From contig NZ_LGHT01000044.1 of NCBI RefSeq assembly GCF_001202035.1, forward strand, positions 186,001-250,000: a stretch of DNA of 64,000 nt, written 5' to 3'. Shown piece by piece: positions 25,832 through 35,069 of this stretch (the first letter of the stretch is position 1; each line of letters starts with the position of its first letter). The position numbers were made by a program, and so were the translations under genes. The notes below the pieces were generated by a model that made no database searches, had not been told where the DNA came from, and saw only the letters and a program-made list of their open reading frames with translations. The DNA is from Pseudorhodobacter wandonensis. Its GTDB lineage: Bacteria > Pseudomonadota > Alphaproteobacteria > Rhodobacterales > Rhodobacteraceae.

Positions 25832-27238
25832 TTACAATTTATAGGCTCGTTTTGCCAAACGGTAGGCCAGATCATGTGCGACCTCGGGCGCCTCATCCGC
25901 GGCCAGCCTGCCTGTGGCCACCAAGGTTGCCAAGAACGCACAATCGACGCGGCGGGCAACATCATGGCGGGCAGGGATCGAGCAGAAGGCGCGGGTGTCA
26001 TCGTTAAAGCCGACGGTGTTGTAAAACCCCGCCGTTTCGGTCGCGGTTTCACGAAAGCGGCGCATCCCTTCGGCGCTGTCGTGGAACCACCACGGAGGCC
26101 CGAGTTTTAGCGCGGGGTAGACGCCGGCCAGTGGTGCCAATTCGCGCGGGATGCTGGTTTCATCTAGGGTAAAGACGATAATCGTCAGGTCCGGCCGGCC
26201 CCCTACAGCGTTCAAAAGCGGCCTTAGCGCGTGAACATAATCGGTGCGGGTCGGGATGTCATAGCCTTTGTCGCGGCCGAAACGTGCCATGATATCGGCA
26301 GAGTGGTTGCGCGAAGAGCCGGGATGAATTTGCAAAACCAGCCCGTCATCCAGGCTCATCCTTGCCATTTCGGTCAGCATCTGGCCGCGGAACATATCGG
26401 CCTCATCCGCCGTGCATTTGCCTTGCAGCGCACGGTCAAACAGCTTGGCGGCCACGTCTTGCGACAGGTCTTCGGTGCGGGCAGTGGCGTGACCGTGATC
26501 CGAGGATGTGGCGCCAAAGCTTTGGAAAAAGGCGCGGCGGGTGCGGTGGGCGGCAAGGTAACCTGCCCATGTCGCGGTGTTTTCGCCCGTCAAGGCGCCC
26601 AATTGTTCAACATTCGCGGCAAAGCCGTCAAACTCGGGGTCGACGACAGCATCAGGGCGATAGGCTGTCACCACTTTGCCTGACCAGCCGCTGTCTTGGA
26701 TCATCTTATGCCAGCGCAGATCGTCCAGCGCGCTTTCGGTGGTCGAAATCGCCTCGATCCTGAACCGTTCAAACAGGGCGCGGGGGCGGAATTCGGGGCG
26801 GGAAAGGCATTCGGCGATATGGTCATAAATCGCGTCGGCGGTGGTGGCTGACAGGCGCTGGGTGACGCCAAACACCTCTTGGAACGCGTGATCGACCCAG
26901 ATGCGCGAGGGCGTGCCACGGAACAAATGGAAGTTTTCAGCAAACAAACGCCAGATCTTGCGCGGGTCTTGCTCTGTCGCGCCGCCATCAACGCGCGGCA
27001 CGCCCATTGCCTCGAGAGGAATGCCTTGGGAATGGAGCATACGAAACACATAGTGATCGGGTGTGACGAACAGCTGCGCGGGGTCGGGAAAGGCCTTGTT
27101 TTCGGCAAACCAGCGCGGGTCAGTGTGGCCATGCGGGCTGATGATGGGCAGATCGCGCACGCCATCATATAGGGCGCGTGCCATGTCGCGCAGGGCAGGG
27201 TCCGTGGGAAACAGGCGGTTTTCATCAAGCAGCGTCAT
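25832..27238 (-). CDS. uxaC: glucuronate isomerase
   Basis: From the ATG at 27238 (AAGGA 7 nt upstream) the protein has 468 residues, the normal length; an extended frame to 27400 would run through the upstream regulator. The sequence DLPIISPHGHTDPRWFAENK carries the metal-binding HGH, and the C-terminal FNDDTRAFCSIPARHDVARR is the family signature. It interconverts D-glucuronate with D-fructuronate (or galacturonate with tagaturonate). The gene overlaps the 3' end of the GntR gene by 14 nt. Confidence 0.94.
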   Translation of the reverse strand: MTLLDENRLFPTDPALRDMARALYDGVRDLPIISPHGHTDPRWFAENKAFPDPAQLFVTPDHYVFRMLHSQGIPLEAMGVPRVDGGATEQDPRKIWRLFAENFHLFRGTPSRIWVDHAFQEVFGVTQRLSATTADAIYDHIAECLSRPEFRPRALFERFRIEAISTTESALDDLRWHKMIQDSGWSGKVVTAYRPDAVVDPEFDGFAANVEQLGALTGENTATWAGYLAAHRTRRAFFQSFGATSSDHGHATARTEDLSQDVAAKLFDRALQGKCTADEADMFRGQMLTEMARMSLDDGLVLQIHPGSSRNHSADIMARFGRDKGYDIPTRTDYVHALRPLLNAVGGRPDLTIIVFTLDETSIPRELAPLAGVYPALKLGPPWWFHDSAEGMRRFRETATETAGFYNTVGFNDDTRAFCSIPARHDVARRVDCAFLATLVATGRLAADEAPEVAHDLAYRLAKRAYKL

Positions 27239-27995
27239 TGCTTTTTCCTTTGGATGTGGGCCGTGAACCCGGTAAGGGCGTGTTAAGCGGGGCAGGCATT
27301 TTGCCATCCGGCAGATCAAAAAGATCGGGTAGAGCTTTGATAATGATCGGAAGGTCGCTAAGCACTTCACGCAGATGCTGACGAAGGGTGCGCTGTGCAA
27401 GGGTCGGGTTTTGCTGCTCTAGCGCATCAACCATCTGGCCGTGCTGACGAATTAGCTTGTCTACCGGAAATTGTTTCATGGCCAGGAACCTGACCCGATC
27501 CATCTGCGATTTCAAACCCTCAATTTGTTTCCACGCGCCGCCTTTGCCTGCGGCCTCGGCCAGCGTGCGGTGAAAGGTTTCATCAAGCTGGATGAAGGTT
27601 TCCGCATCATTGGGGCCAAGTGCTCGCTGGGTTTCCAGCTGTTGGCGCAGATTTGCCACAAGGCCCTTGGGCGGTGCCGATGCGAGGATCAGCAATATAT
27701 CGGCCTCAATCGCTTCGCGCAGGAATTGGGCATCCAGAACGGCTTGATAGGCGATTTTAGAGACAAAGGTTCCGCGCTGCGGCAGCACCGTGAGCAGGCC
27801 TTGTTCTTGCAGCTTTATAAACGCCTCGCGCACAGGTTGGCGGCTGACGTTATAGGTGCTGGCGATCTCGGTTTCAGAAATGCGGTTTCCCGGTGCGAGA
27901 TGGTTTTTAATGATACGCGCGCGCAATAACTGTGTTATCTGCGGGGTAATTGGCCGCAAGGGATCAAGTCCTGCAATGCTGTCCATTTGTGCCAA
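27225..27995 (-). CDS. GntR-family (FCD) regulator of uronate genes
   Basis: The 256-residue protein has a winged HTH at about residues 18-75 (ISETEIASTYNVSRQPVREA) and an FCD ligand domain. A TTG start at 27995 with GAGGAG 6 nt before it is preferred; an ATG three codons later has poor spacing. It is coupled to uxaC and divergent from uxuA, with a palindrome between them. It plausibly represses uronate catabolism until fructuronate or a related acid is present, like UxuR/ExuR. Confidence 0.9.
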   Translation of the reverse strand: MAQMDSIAGLDPLRPITPQITQLLRARIIKNHLAPGNRISETEIASTYNVSRQPVREAFIKLQEQGLLTVLPQRGTFVSKIAYQAVLDAQFLREAIEADILLILASAPPKGLVANLRQQLETQRALGPNDAETFIQLDETFHRTLAEAAGKGGAWKQIEGLKSQMDRVRFLAMKQFPVDKLIRQHGQMVDALEQQNPTLAQRTLRQHLREVLSDLPIIIKALPDLFDLPDGKMPAPLNTPLPGSRPTSKGKSNDAA

Positions 27996-28026
27996 ATTGA
28001 TTCTCCTCGCACATCAGCTTGCCATA

Positions 28027-28046
28027 CTTGCATACTAGCATGCAAG
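28027..28046. promoter_or_regulatory. palindromic operator between the GntR gene and uxuA
   Basis: CTTGCAT (28027-28033) and ATGCAAG (28040-28046) form an inverted repeat with a 6-bp spacer, midway between divergent starts. The spacer region contains the word ATGCTAGT (minus strand) that recurs upstream of the oligo-uronide importer operon at about 30315-30322. Confidence 0.6.
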
Positions 28047-28129
28047 AGTTTGGCGTGCTATTACTGCCTCCGAATCCCGCGTTGCCAAGTGGCTGCAGGA
28101 CAAAGCGGCACACATCACGGAGCAAATTC

Positions 28130-29323
28130 ATGCAGGAAAGCTGGCGCTGGTACGGTCCATTGGACAAAATCGAACTGAACCAGATTGCGCAAACAGGTGC
28201 GCAAGGCATTGTGACATCACTGCATGAAATTCCATATGGCGAGGTGTGGTCGATTGATGCAATTGCCGCGCGCAAAAAGCTTTTGGCAGATGCGGGGCAC
28301 GGCCAAGAATGGCTGGTCGTGGAAAGCCTGCCCATCCATGAGCGGATCAAACGCGGCGATGGTGATTTGACGGGGCTATTTGCCAATTATCGGCAATCCA
28401 TGGCGAATTTGGCGGCGGAAGGGGTAAAAACCATTTGCTACAACTTTATGCCGCTGATCGATTGGTCGCGCACGGCGTTGCGCCAACCATTGCCGCATGG
28501 GGGCAATGCGCTGCGGTTTGACCAAGTGCATATCTGTGCGCTTGAAATTCACATGCTGGGCCGGGAGGGCGCAGAGCAAGAGTATTCACAAGAGGTGAAA
28601 ACCCGCGCGAAAGCTTGGTTCGACGCCTCGTCCGAAGAGGACAGAAATGCGCTGGTAGATGCGATCATGGCCGGCCTGCCCGGCGCCTATGACCGCTATG
28701 ACGTGCCCGCGCTGCGTGAAGCGCTGAAGCTGTATGACGGGATTGGTCGTGCCGAAATCAAGGCCAATTACGCCCGCTTTTTGGCCGAAATTATCCCTGC
28801 GGCACAAGATTTGGGGATGAAATTCTGTGTGCATCCCGATGACCCGCCGCGCGATATTTTTGGCCTGCCGCGGATCGTAAGCTGTGCCGAAGATATTGCT
28901 TGGGTGATGGCGCAACAGGGCGCGGTTGAAAACGGGCTGACATTGTGTTCTGGATCGCTTGGCGCTGGGCCGCGCAATGACGTGCCGTTGATTGCTAAAC
29001 AGTTTGCCGACCGGATTCACTTTGTCCATCTGCGCAACGTGCGCAAAGACCCCGACGGTTCCTTTGAAGAGGCGGCGCATTTGGAAGGCGACACAGATAT
29101 GGTGGCCTTGGTGGCGGCATTGCTGGCCGAAGAAAAACGTCGCAAAGAGGCTGGTCGCGCCGATTGCAACCTGCCATGGCGACCGGATCACGGGCATGAA
29201 TTGCTTAGCGATATCGGTTCGGGCACGCATCCCGGCTATCCGTTGATCGGGCGGATGCGCGGGCTTGCAGAAATGCGCGGCGTGATTGCAGCGTTAACCC
29301 ACGCAGACATTTCGTTTCATTAG
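28130..29323 (+). CDS. uxuA: D-mannonate dehydratase
   Basis: The 397-residue TIM-barrel enzyme dehydrates D-mannonate to KDG. The ATG at 28130 is preceded by ACGGAG; the N-terminus MQESWRWYGPLDKIELNQIA, the metal-site segments CVHPDDPP and VHLRNVRKDPDGSFEEAAHL and the C-terminal RPDHGHELLSD are family signatures. A longer frame from 28019 has no ribosome site and would cross the operator. With uxaC and uxuB it completes glucuronate to KDG. Confidence 0.96.
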   Translation: MQESWRWYGPLDKIELNQIAQTGAQGIVTSLHEIPYGEVWSIDAIAARKKLLADAGHGQEWLVVESLPIHERIKRGDGDLTGLFANYRQSMANLAAEGVKTICYNFMPLIDWSRTALRQPLPHGGNALRFDQVHICALEIHMLGREGAEQEYSQEVKTRAKAWFDASSEEDRNALVDAIMAGLPGAYDRYDVPALREALKLYDGIGRAEIKANYARFLAEIIPAAQDLGMKFCVHPDDPPRDIFGLPRIVSCAEDIAWVMAQQGAVENGLTLCSGSLGAGPRNDVPLIAKQFADRIHFVHLRNVRKDPDGSFEEAAHLEGDTDMVALVAALLAEEKRRKEAGRADCNLPWRPDHGHELLSDIGSGTHPGYPLIGRMRGLAEMRGVIAALTHADISFH

Positions 29324-29330
29324 GGTGTAT

Positions 29331-29357
29331 CGACCAGACGTATTAATACGTTTGGTC
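29331..29357. terminator. hairpin between uxuA and the second GntR gene
   Basis: CGACCAGACGTA and TACGTTTGGTCG form a 12-bp stem with one G-T pair and a TTAA loop, a few bases after uxuA and overlapping the final codons of the convergent regulator gene. There is no strong T-tract, so termination efficiency is uncertain. Confidence 0.55.
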
Positions 29358-30041
29358 GACATCGTTTTCAAAGTAATCGGCATTGTTTTCGGCAATGTCC
29401 AAAAGCGTACCGTCAAGCCGGGTCAGATGCAGCATGCCCGCAGCAACGGCTGCATCTGGGTCGCGGTTTTTCACCGCGCTGGCAATATCTTCGTGATCTT
29501 GCAGCAAAACCGGCATCCGCTCATTCTTGAACAATCCCAGAATGCACAAACGGTCAACCTTGGCCTTTTCTTGCGAAATGACTTCAAAGGCAAAATCGAC
29601 GCCGGCAATGTTGCACAGCGCCTTGTGAAACGCATAATCAAGCGCGCCGAATTTGTGATAATTGCCCTCGGCAATCACTTTGCGTTGCTGTACGAGATTT
29701 GCCTCTAGGGTATCTGCACCGCTTTGATCACATTTCTCGGCGGCGAACTGCAGCACCTTTGCCTCAACCGCCGCGCGCACAAAACGCGATTTCTCAATCT
29801 CGCGGGCTGAGAACCGTTTGACTTCGGTGGCGCGCTGCGGCCGAATCAACAGCAGATCGAGGTTGGCCAAACGGCTGAAGGCATCACGAACCGGCTGGCG
29901 AGAGACCCCAAACTGCGCGGCAATGTCGGCCTCGGATATTTTGTCACCAGGCCGTAAGCGCAGAGAGGATATCTCTTCGTTCAAATATTCAAATATCTCG
30001 TCGACGGTTGTGCGACGATCGCGGATTTGGTTCATGGGCAT
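29343..30041 (-). CDS. GntR-family (FCD) regulator, probable controller of the oligo-uronide operon
   Basis: The protein has 232 residues from the ATG at 30041 (a GTG immediately before it is also possible; GGAGG lies upstream). It has a winged HTH (ISEADIAAQFGVSRQPVRDA) and an FCD domain with conserved metal-site residues (DYAFHKALCNIAG). It is divergent from the ABC importer operon that starts at 30436, and tandem palindromes lie between them. Confidence 0.88.
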   Translation of the reverse strand: MPMNQIRDRRTTVDEIFEYLNEEISSLRLRPGDKISEADIAAQFGVSRQPVRDAFSRLANLDLLLIRPQRATEVKRFSAREIEKSRFVRAAVEAKVLQFAAEKCDQSGADTLEANLVQQRKVIAEGNYHKFGALDYAFHKALCNIAGVDFAFEVISQEKAKVDRLCILGLFKNERMPVLLQDHEDIASAVKNRDPDAAVAAGMLHLTRLDGTLLDIAENNADYFENDVDQTY

Positions 30042-30435
30042 CACGTAGGCTTCCTCCAGAGCGTCGATTGAATAACGTTAAATCGGTGTCAAAGCTAGCG
30101 TTCTATTGTTTTGGCGGCGTTTATCGAACTGCGCTGATCTGCGATCAGAGGGTCACAAGGCAGGTTTTCTATTCTGGATGACCAAACCAGAATTGAGGGC
30201 AAGCATTCGCAGAATAAGTGAAGCGCGGGTTTCCATCGGATGGCCATTTTCACAAATTCTGCGACTCAGCTTCAAGCGAATATTTCATACTAGTATTCTA
30301 GATACTAAACTAGTATGCTAGTCTAAATTTACTACGAATCAATAGTTTTTCGGAAGCAGCCTAAGTGTGGCGGTGAATGCGGATACGCTCGGACTGGGAG
30401 GAGTACCAGAATGAGCCATGACAAAGGGAGACGGC
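30042..30435. promoter_or_regulatory. control region of the oligo-uronide operon with tandem palindromes
   Basis: This roughly 390-bp gap separates a GntR gene and the importer operon. It holds ATACTAGTAT (30288-30297), CTAGATA, and ACTAGTATGCTAGT (30309-30322) in close succession, an A/T-rich cluster of CTAG-centred inverted repeats. These are the best candidates for the operator of one or both local GntR proteins. The rest of the gap shows no gene. Confidence 0.6.
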
Positions 30436-31539
30436 ATGTCAGGGGTTCGTTTAAAGGGCATTGAAAAAGCCTATGGCGCGGTGAAAGTTGTTCACGGCAT
30501 CGATTTGGAAGTTCAGGAAAAAGAGTTTGTCGTACTTGTCGGGCCATCCGGCTGCGGTAAATCTACAACCTTGCGCATGATCGCCGGTTTGGAAGAGATT
30601 TCGGGCGGCGATCTGACTATTGACGATCGTCACGTGAACCGTGTTGCACCCAAAGACCGCGATGTCGCGATGGTGTTTCAAAACTATGCGCTATACCCGC
30701 ATTTGAACGTTTCCGAAAACATCGCCTTTGGTTTGCGGATCCGTAAGGAAAGCAAAGAGAATATTGCCGCAGCCGTTGAAGAGGTCAGTGGCATTCTGGG
30801 CCTGACCGAATATCTGGAACGTCGGCCAGCAGATCTGTCGGGTGGCCAGCGTCAGCGTGTTGCCATGGGCCGTGCAATTGTGCGCCGCCCCAAGGTGTTT
30901 TTGTTTGACGAACCGCTGTCTAACCTTGACGCCAAGCTGCGTACGCAAATGCGCGCTGAAATCAAACGGTTGCACAAGCGTTTGGGCGTGACCAGCATCT
31001 ATGTGACCCATGACCAAGTAGAGGCGATGACACTCGCTGATCGTATCGTGGTTATGCATGATGGCCGGATTGAACAGATCGGCACCCCGATGGAGCTGTT
31101 CCTGAACCCGATCAACACCTTTGTTGCAGGTTTCCTTGGCTCGCCGCCGATGAACATGGTCAAGGCCAAGATCGCCAAGGGTGAAAATGGCCCTGTGGCC
31201 GAGTTTGAGGGCCAGTCGATCCAGCTTGCCGCTATTCCCTCGCTTCAAAACGCGGTCGGTCGTGATGTCATATTGGGTATCCGCCCCGAATTTGTAAAAG
31301 TTGTCGCCGAAGATGCGCCTGATTGTGTCAAGATCGAGCTTGATTTGATCGAAACGCTCGGCTCCGAGGCGCTTATCCACGCCACACTTTCCGGCCAGCC
31401 CTTTGTAATCCGTACCGAAACCGTTGGTCAGATGCACATCTTGAACGGCTTTCCGGGCTTTACGATCGAGCCAAATTTGATCCGCGTGTTTGATGCGAAA
31501 ACGGGCATGACGTTCCCGGGTCAGGTGATAGAGCAATGA
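30436..31539 (+). CDS. ABC importer ATPase, AlgS/MalK-like
   Basis: The 367-residue ATPase drives uptake of oligosaccharides. It has Walker A GPSGCGKST, the Q loop in MVFQNYALYPHL, signature LSGGQRQRVAMGRAIVRRP, Walker B VFLFDEPLSNLDAKL and the H loop YVTHDQVEAMTLADR, followed by a C-terminal OB-like regulatory domain. The ATG at 30436 (GGGAG 5 nt upstream) is preferred over one six codons earlier. It overlaps the first permease by 4 nt. Its length and partners match AlgS of the Sphingomonas alginate importer. Confidence 0.92.
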   Translation: MSGVRLKGIEKAYGAVKVVHGIDLEVQEKEFVVLVGPSGCGKSTTLRMIAGLEEISGGDLTIDDRHVNRVAPKDRDVAMVFQNYALYPHLNVSENIAFGLRIRKESKENIAAAVEEVSGILGLTEYLERRPADLSGGQRQRVAMGRAIVRRPKVFLFDEPLSNLDAKLRTQMRAEIKRLHKRLGVTSIYVTHDQVEAMTLADRIVVMHDGRIEQIGTPMELFLNPINTFVAGFLGSPPMNMVKAKIAKGENGPVAEFEGQSIQLAAIPSLQNAVGRDVILGIRPEFVKVVAEDAPDCVKIELDLIETLGSEALIHATLSGQPFVIRTETVGQMHILNGFPGFTIEPNLIRVFDAKTGMTFPGQVIEQ

Positions 31540-32501
31540 CCCAAGAAAAAAGCGACACCGCCCATAAGGCCCAAGATGCCAGCGGCTCTGACAAATTGCA
31601 GCGCGTCAAAGACCACTTGAAGCGCGAATGGCAGTTGTACGTTATGCTGCTGCCAACGATTATCTGGTTGCTCGTGTTTCTGTACAAGCCGATGTATGGC
31701 CTTCAGATCGCGTTCAAGGATTTCAGCGTATTTCGCGGTGTTGCGGGCAGCCCGTGGGTCGGACTTGAGCATTTCCAAACGCTTTTTGGCAACGATCAAT
31801 TCCTTCGCGCGCTGAAAAATACCATTATCCTCAGCTTTTACGGTTTGATCTTTGGCTTTCCAATGCCGATCTTGCTGGCGCTGATGTTCAACGAAGTTCT
31901 GCACCAGACCTTTAAAAAGACGGCGCAGACCATCGTTTATCTGCCGCACTTTATCTCTTCGGTGATTATCGCAGGTATCGTGATTACGGCCTTTTCGCCC
32001 TCGGCGGGTATTGTGAACACGGTCCTGGGCTGGTTTGGCTATGATGCTGTTTACTTCCTGACCAAACCCGAATGGTTCCGCCCGATCTTTGTCGGCACCG
32101 GAATCTGGCAAGAGGCGGGGTTCCAGTCGATCGTCTATCTGGCCGCTATCGCCGGTGTGTCGCCGACTTTGTATGAAAGCGCTGTTGTTGACGGTGCGTC
32201 CCGTTGGCAAATGGTGTGGAAAATCACCGTTCCGTCGATTTTGCCGACCATCATCATCATGCTGATCATCCGTATCGGTAACATGCTGGAAGTGTCGTTT
32301 GAGATGATCATCCTGCTGTACCAGCCCGCGACCTACCAGACCGCCGATGTCGTTAACACCTTCATCTATCGTCAAGGTATTCAGGGCGGCCAATACGATC
32401 TTGCTGCTGCTGCGGGCCTGTTCAACGCTGTTGTCGCCTTTGTCTTGGTTATGACCGCAAACACAATATCCAAGCGCTATTCGCGCACATCGCTGTGGTG
32501 A
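31536..32501 (+). CDS. ABC importer permease, AlgM1-like
   Basis: The 321-residue inner-membrane subunit has six transmembrane helices and the EAA loop LYESAVVDGASRWQMVWKIT. The amphipathic N-terminal extension and overall length match AlgM1/LplB permeases that import polysaccharide fragments. It is coupled to the ATPase gene and lies 13 bp before the second permease. Confidence 0.92.
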   Translation: MTQEKSDTAHKAQDASGSDKLQRVKDHLKREWQLYVMLLPTIIWLLVFLYKPMYGLQIAFKDFSVFRGVAGSPWVGLEHFQTLFGNDQFLRALKNTIILSFYGLIFGFPMPILLALMFNEVLHQTFKKTAQTIVYLPHFISSVIIAGIVITAFSPSAGIVNTVLGWFGYDAVYFLTKPEWFRPIFVGTGIWQEAGFQSIVYLAAIAGVSPTLYESAVVDGASRWQMVWKITVPSILPTIIIMLIIRIGNMLEVSFEMIILLYQPATYQTADVVNTFIYRQGIQGGQYDLAAAAGLFNAVVAFVLVMTANTISKRYSRTSLW

Positions 32502-32514
32502 GGAGGGACGGATT

Positions 32515-33396
32515 ATGACCAACATGAACCTCTATTCGCGTGGTGACAAACTTTTCGTCATCCTCAACATGGTCCTGATCGGGATCTTCACCCTCTCGGC
32601 GCTGTACCCGTTCATCTACATCGCGTCATTGTCGATGAGTACAGGGTTCGAGGCCCGCGCAGGCAACGTCTTGCTAACGCCGGTCGGGTTTACACTAGAA
32701 GCCTATAAGCGTGTTTTGTCGGAGCCAGCCTTTTGGAATTCGTATAAAAACACGTTCATCTATACTATCGGCGGCACCTTGATGAGCCTCGCGTTCATCA
32801 TCCCCGGCGCCTATGCGCTGTCGCGGCCCCAACTTTACGGTCGGCGGTTCTGGAACTTGATGGTGGCGTTTACCATGTGGTTCCACGCAGGGATGATCCC
32901 GTTCTTTCTGAACATGCGTGACCTTGGTTTGCTGGACAGCTATTTCGGTATCATCATCGGCTTTGCGGTTAGCGGCTTTAACATCATCCTGCTGCGCAAC
33001 TTCTTTGAAGGCATCCCGCAGTCGTTTGAAGAAGCGGCGCGGATGGACGGAGCCAATGAATTCCAGGTGCTTTGGAAGGTGTATATGCCGCTTTCCAAGC
33101 CCGCCATCGCCACTGTCACACTGTTTTGCATTGTGTCGCGCTGGAACGGGTTTTTCTGGGCCATGGTGCTGCTGCAAGATACCGGCAAAATCCCGCTGCA
33201 GGTGTATCTGCGTCAGGTTATCGCCGATCTTTCGGACGACGAAGAATTCGCCAACAGCTTGCTGAGTGCCGCCTATTCGTTTGAGACGGTCAGCGCCGCG
33301 ATCATCGTGTGTTCGATTATTCCAATTCTGCTCATCTACCCGTTCCTGCAAAAGTACTTCAGCAAAGGTATCTTGCTGGGTGGTGTGAAAGAATAA
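32515..33396 (+). CDS. ABC importer permease, AlgM2-like
   Basis: The 293-residue second permease has six transmembrane helices and the EAA loop FEEAARMDGANEFQVLWKVY. It is the same length as AlgM2 of Sphingomonas. GAGGAGGGACGG-type sequence precedes the ATG. It pairs with the AlgM1-like subunit to form the channel. Confidence 0.92.
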   Translation: MTNMNLYSRGDKLFVILNMVLIGIFTLSALYPFIYIASLSMSTGFEARAGNVLLTPVGFTLEAYKRVLSEPAFWNSYKNTFIYTIGGTLMSLAFIIPGAYALSRPQLYGRRFWNLMVAFTMWFHAGMIPFFLNMRDLGLLDSYFGIIIGFAVSGFNIILLRNFFEGIPQSFEEAARMDGANEFQVLWKVYMPLSKPAIATVTLFCIVSRWNGFFWAMVLLQDTGKIPLQVYLRQVIADLSDDEEFANSLLSAAYSFETVSAAIIVCSIIPILLIYPFLQKYFSKGILLGGVKE

Positions 33397-33419
33397 CTGT
33401 TTATTTAGAGGAGGAGACT

Positions 33420-34981
33420 ATGAAGAAACTCTCAGTGGCACTCGCCATTCTAGGGACGACGGCAATCACCGCGCCAGCCTTCGCCCAAGAGAACCTGAAG
33501 ATCGTCGACAAGCCGCTAGAGCTGACGATCCACATGCATTGGCCGCGCGCCCAAGGTTATGGCGTTGGTGGCGACACAACCAAAATCTATCCGGTTGAAA
33601 CCGCTGCGCGCGAAATGACCGGGATCTACCTGATCGACAAAACCTCGGGTAAGAACACCAAGGACAACAACGAAGCTTGAACCTGTTGCTGGCAACGGGC
33701 GATCTGCCGGACATCGTTGGCGGTAACAAAATCAAGCAGCCTGTTAACCAATACGGTCCAGAAGGTGCGTTCGTTCCTTTGAACGATTTGGTCAAAGAAT
33801 ATGCGCCGCATATTCAGGCATTCTGGGATACCCATCCTGGCCTGCAACAGGCTATCTCGGCCTATGACGGCAAGTATTACTACATTCCGTACCTGCCAGA
33901 TGGCAAATTTGGCCGCGCTTGGTACATCCGTCAGGATTGGCTGGACAAACTGGGCTTGAAACAGCCGCAGAACGTTGAAGAATATCATGCTGTCCTGACC
34001 GCGTTCCGCGACCAAGACCCGAACGGCAACGGCTTGAAAGACGAAGTGCCCTACTTTGCCCGCGATTGGGAAGAAGTTCTGCGCTTGCTGACCCTTTGGG
34101 ATGCACGCACCTCGGGTTCTGACTCTTACCACGATTTTTACGTGAAAGACGGCAAGATTGCGCACCCCTATGCCCAAGACGCGTATCGCGATGCGATGGC
34201 GAATCTGGCCGCGTGGTACAAAGAAGGTCTGATCGACCCCGAGATTTTCACCCGTGGGTCATCCTCGCGCGACTATCTGTTGTCGGAAAACCTTGGTGGG
34301 TCTACCCATGACTGGTTTGCCTCGACTTCGGGCTATAACGATGCGTTGAAAGACAAAATCGAAGGCTTTAACTTTATCCCGTTCTTGCCGCCGGCATCTG
34401 CCAAAGGCGTGCGCATGGAAGAGCATCGCCGCATTCCGATCAAGCCAGACGGTTGGGCAATCAGCTACCAGAACAAGCACCCGATTGAGACAATCAAGTA
34501 CTTTGATTTCTGGTTCACCGAAACCGGCCGAAACCTGGCCAACTTTGGTGTTGAGGGTAAAACCTGGGATATGGTCAACGGTGAACCCACCTATAAACCA
34601 GAAGTCCTGAACAGTGACACGCCAGTGAACAGCCAGATGTATCTGGAAGGCGCGCAAATCTATCGCGGCTATTTCCAGGATTACCGGTATGAGTGGCAGT
34701 GGACATCGGAAGCCGCCCGCAAAGGTATCGAGCTTTATGATGCCAATGACCTGCTGATTGACCAGTTCCTCGGCGTCGCGTTCAACAAAGACGAACAGGC
34801 TGTCTATGACAAGTACTGGCCATCGCTGCAAACCTATATGCTAGAGCGTCAGCAAGCCTGGATTCTTGGTACAGGCGACGTGAAAGCTGATTGGGCGTCT
34901 TACATCGAGACCCTGAACAAAATGGGTTACGACCAAGTCATCGAGGTTATGAACTCGGCCTACAAGCGTCAGTACGGCTAA
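33420..34981 (+). pseudogene. AlgQ-like oligo-uronide binding protein, interrupted by a one-base frameshift
   Basis: The ATG at 33420 follows GAGGAGGAGACT and encodes a signal peptide (MKKLSVALAILGTTAITAPAFAQ). After 86 codons the frame stops at TGA 33678-33680. The matching protein resumes in the next frame at 33677 (LNLLLATGDLPDIVGG) and runs to 34981. Adding one T near 33677 would give DNNEALNLLLATG, which fits the AlgQ family where this site reads EQFNLMMASGDLPD. The joined product would be about 520 residues, the normal length for AlgQ1/AlgQ2. All other signatures are intact (DPNGNG calcium-site-like loop, GGSTHDWFAS, NKHPIETIKYFDF). Without this protein the importer lacks its receptor. 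A sequencing error is as likely as a true mutation. Confidence 0.88.
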
Positions 34982-35006
34982 TTGGCCCTTGGGCTAACTG
35001 AAATGG

Positions 35007-35030
35007 GGCGTGGCCATCTTTGGCCGCGCC
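35007..35030 (+). terminator. intra-operon hairpin after the binding-protein gene
   Basis: GGCGTGGCC and GGCCGCGCC form a 9-bp stem with a 6-nt loop, 25 bp after the binding-protein stop. It has no long T-tract, so it probably stabilises or attenuates the message rather than ending it fully. Confidence 0.55.
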
Positions 35031-35069
35031 TGTCCAATCGCGCCCCGAATTTACGAGAAAGCACGTCCC

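Noticed and set aside
33660-33690. programmed ribosomal frameshift in the binding-protein gene
   Set aside because: No X-XXY-YYZ slippery site, no downstream structure of note, and the family is not known to use recoding.
35010-35069. GTG start at 35010 for the exolyase
   Set aside because: It falls within a stable hairpin and adds 20 residues with no signal peptide; ATG 35070 gives the usual family start.
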